In this document: positions 62,908 to 64,000 of the stretch, piece by piece
Position numbering within the stretch: position 1 is the first letter of the stretch
Layout of the letters: each line of letters begins with the position of its first letter
NCBI RefSeq assembly: GCF_014334325.1
Contig: NZ_JACSET010000007.1
Location: 110,685 to 174,684 of the forward strand
Source: Treponema sp. Marseille-Q4130
GTDB lineage: Bacteria > Spirochaetota > Spirochaetia > Treponematales > Treponemataceae
Length of the DNA: 64,000 nt
Direction: 5' to 3'
The notes under the pieces: generated by a model
What the model saw: only the letters and a program-made list of their open reading frames with translations
Databases searched by the model: none
Told to the model about the DNA's origin: nothing
Position numbers and translations under genes: made by a program

Positions 62908-63863
62908 TGGCAAAAACATTGCTCGAAGTGCAAAATCTTACAAAATACTTTGCGACTCCCTCAGGTCAGCTCCACGCGGTCGACGGAGTCAATTTCACAC
63001 TCGAAGAAGGAAAAACGCTCGGTATCGTAGGAGAGTCCGGCTGCGGAAAATCCACAACCGGCCGCGTCATTTTGAAACTCATCGAACCGAGCGGCGGCAA
63101 AATCATCTTCGACGGAGAAGATATTACGAAATACAGTCGCAGAAAAATGCGCCCATTGCGCACGCGGATGCAGATGATTTTTCAGGATCCGTTTTCAAGC
63201 CTCGACCCGCGCCAGACGGTTTCGCAGCTCATCGCCGAACCGATCGTCGAACACAAACTCATACGGGGCAAAGCGGCTATTGAAAAACGCACCCTTGAGC
63301 TTATGGAAACCGTCGGTTTGGCAAGCCGCCTTATGAACAGTTATCCGCACGAACTCGACGGCGGCAGACGTCAGCGGATCGGAATCGCGCGCGCGCTTGC
63401 GGTAAAGCCGAAACTCATCATCTGCGACGAGCCGGTGAGCGCGCTCGACGTTTCCATTCAGGCGCAGATTTTGAATCTTTTGAAAAAGCTGCAAAAAGAT
63501 TTGGGACTGACGTACATCTTCATCACGCACAATCTCGCCGTCGTCAAATATTTTTCGGACGATATCGCCGTCATGTATTTGGGGCAGCTCGTGGAAAAGG
63601 CTTCGTCGGACGATATATTCGCGTCCCCGACGCATCCGTACACGAAAGCCCTGCTCTCCGCCATTCCGATCCCGAAAGTGACGAAAGAAAGAGTGCAGCG
63701 CCGCTTGATCCGCGGGGAAGTTACGAGCCCCGTCAACTTGCCCGACGAATGCCGGTTTTTAAAACGCTGCGACGAATGCGACGAAGAGCTTTGCCGCACA
63801 AAAAACCCGGAGCTCAAAGAAATCGCACCGAATCACTTTGTCGCCTGCAGCTGCATCCGCTGA
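62907..63863 (+). CDS. oppF: Oligopeptide ABC transporter ATPase (OppF/DppF type)
   Basis: 318 residues. Walker A GESGCGKSTTGRVIL, Q-loop MIFQDPFSSLDPRQTVSQLI, Walker B IICDEPVSALDVSIQAQ, and a Cys-containing tail (CRFLKRCDECDEELCR). The ABC signature reads LDGGRRQRIGIARAL instead of LSGGQ; the Ser-to-Asp change occurs in this subfamily but may lower ATPase rate. GGGGGAC precedes the ATG within oppD. Last gene of the operon. Confidence 0.95.
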   Translation: MAKTLLEVQNLTKYFATPSGQLHAVDGVNFTLEEGKTLGIVGESGCGKSTTGRVILKLIEPSGGKIIFDGEDITKYSRRKMRPLRTRMQMIFQDPFSSLDPRQTVSQLIAEPIVEHKLIRGKAAIEKRTLELMETVGLASRLMNSYPHELDGGRRQRIGIARALAVKPKLIICDEPVSALDVSIQAQILNLLKKLQKDLGLTYIFITHNLAVVKYFSDDIAVMYLGQLVEKASSDDIFASPTHPYTKALLSAIPIPKVTKERVQRRLIRGEVTSPVNLPDECRFLKRCDECDEELCRTKNPELKEIAPNHFVACSCIR

Positions 63864-63889
63864 AACCGCAATCCGCTTCAAACACGATG

Positions 63890-63927
63890 GGGCTGTCCAA
63901 AAAGAAAGGACAGCCCTGATTATTTTT
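63890..63927 (+). terminator. Terminator of the oligopeptide operon
   Basis: 9-bp stem GGGCTGTCC/GGACAGCCC, 9-base A-rich loop, then TGATTATTTTT. Confidence 0.88.
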
Positions 63928-63928
63928 A

Positions 63929-63957
63929 AAGACAAAAGATTTGTTCTATGCTAAAAT
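63929..63957 (+). promoter_or_regulatory. Promoter abutting the last ATG in the window
   Basis: AAGACA (63929-63934), 17-bp spacer, TAAAAT (63952-63957), six bases, ATG 63964. Same geometry as the other leaderless-type heads. Confidence 0.5.
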
Positions 63958-63963
63958 TTAAGT

Positions 63964-64000
63964 ATGAGCAGAGGAGTAAGCGATAAAATCACATTCAAGC
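63964..64000 (+). CDS. Start of a gene, cut by the window edge
   Basis: Twelve codons visible (MSRGVSDKITFK). Too short for a family call. The start is supported only by the promoter directly before it. Confidence 0.4.
   Translation, partial: MSRGVSDKITFK

Overview
The window reads as chromosome of a Treponema-like spirochaete with roughly 50% GC. The evidence is the gene content and style: short spirochaetal lipoboxes (AGC, ASC), a dCache chemoreceptor, an ABC sugar transporter whose binding protein has the FATGAQ-type processing site, L-serine dehydratase beside ssb, and an RpoS-sized sigma factor. Genus-level placement is inference from protein style; no ribosomal RNA is present. Genes are packed on both strands, with no complete prophage, IS element or CRISPR array.

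Layout. 1-12 kb: 5' part of a MoxR ATPase, an aminotransferase, a solute-binding lipoprotein, a nuclease/phosphatase-fold lipoprotein, dnaE, a YggT protein, recG and a group-2 sigma factor with a sigma-54-type promoter. 12-24 kb: hypoxanthine-DNA glycosylase, DUF1232 protein, ABC-F ATPase, SH3 lipoprotein, a chemoreceptor preceded by an 18-codon ORF, hisC, and a complete AmmeMemoRadiSam set with a DNA methyltransferase inside it. 24-33.7 kb: purL, a thioredoxin-fold lipoprotein, two tandem CorC/CNNM proteins, an omptin-like outer membrane protease and a pseudouridine synthase. 33.8-40.9 kb is the most plastic part: tRNA-Gly(CCC), repeated tRNA-end sequences around a row of perfect hairpins, a flavoprotein pseudogene, a short promoter-to-terminator unit, and a 5.4 kb block (aroF, tyrA, hicB and broken hicA, apt, asnA, rluA) bounded by a 36-bp perfect inverted repeat. 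40.9-47.9 kb: one minus-strand operon for uptake and phosphorylation of an unknown small sugar (binding protein, ATPase, two permeases, cupin, DhaK, DhaL). 48-58 kb: glyA, an Rpn-type nuclease between direct repeats, a degenerate secretion-ATPase-like protein with two uncharacterised neighbours, a U32 protein, ssb and both subunits of L-serine dehydratase. 58-64 kb: an oligopeptide ABC operon (binding lipoprotein, two permeases, two ATPases), its terminator and the start of another gene.

One pattern crosses the window. At many transcription-unit heads a -10 box lies 6-9 bases before the ATG and no Shine-Dalgarno sequence is present, so the predicted transcript begins at or within a few bases of the start codon. 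Other genes have ordinary GGAGG-type sites. This points to mixed leaderless and leadered translation in this organism.
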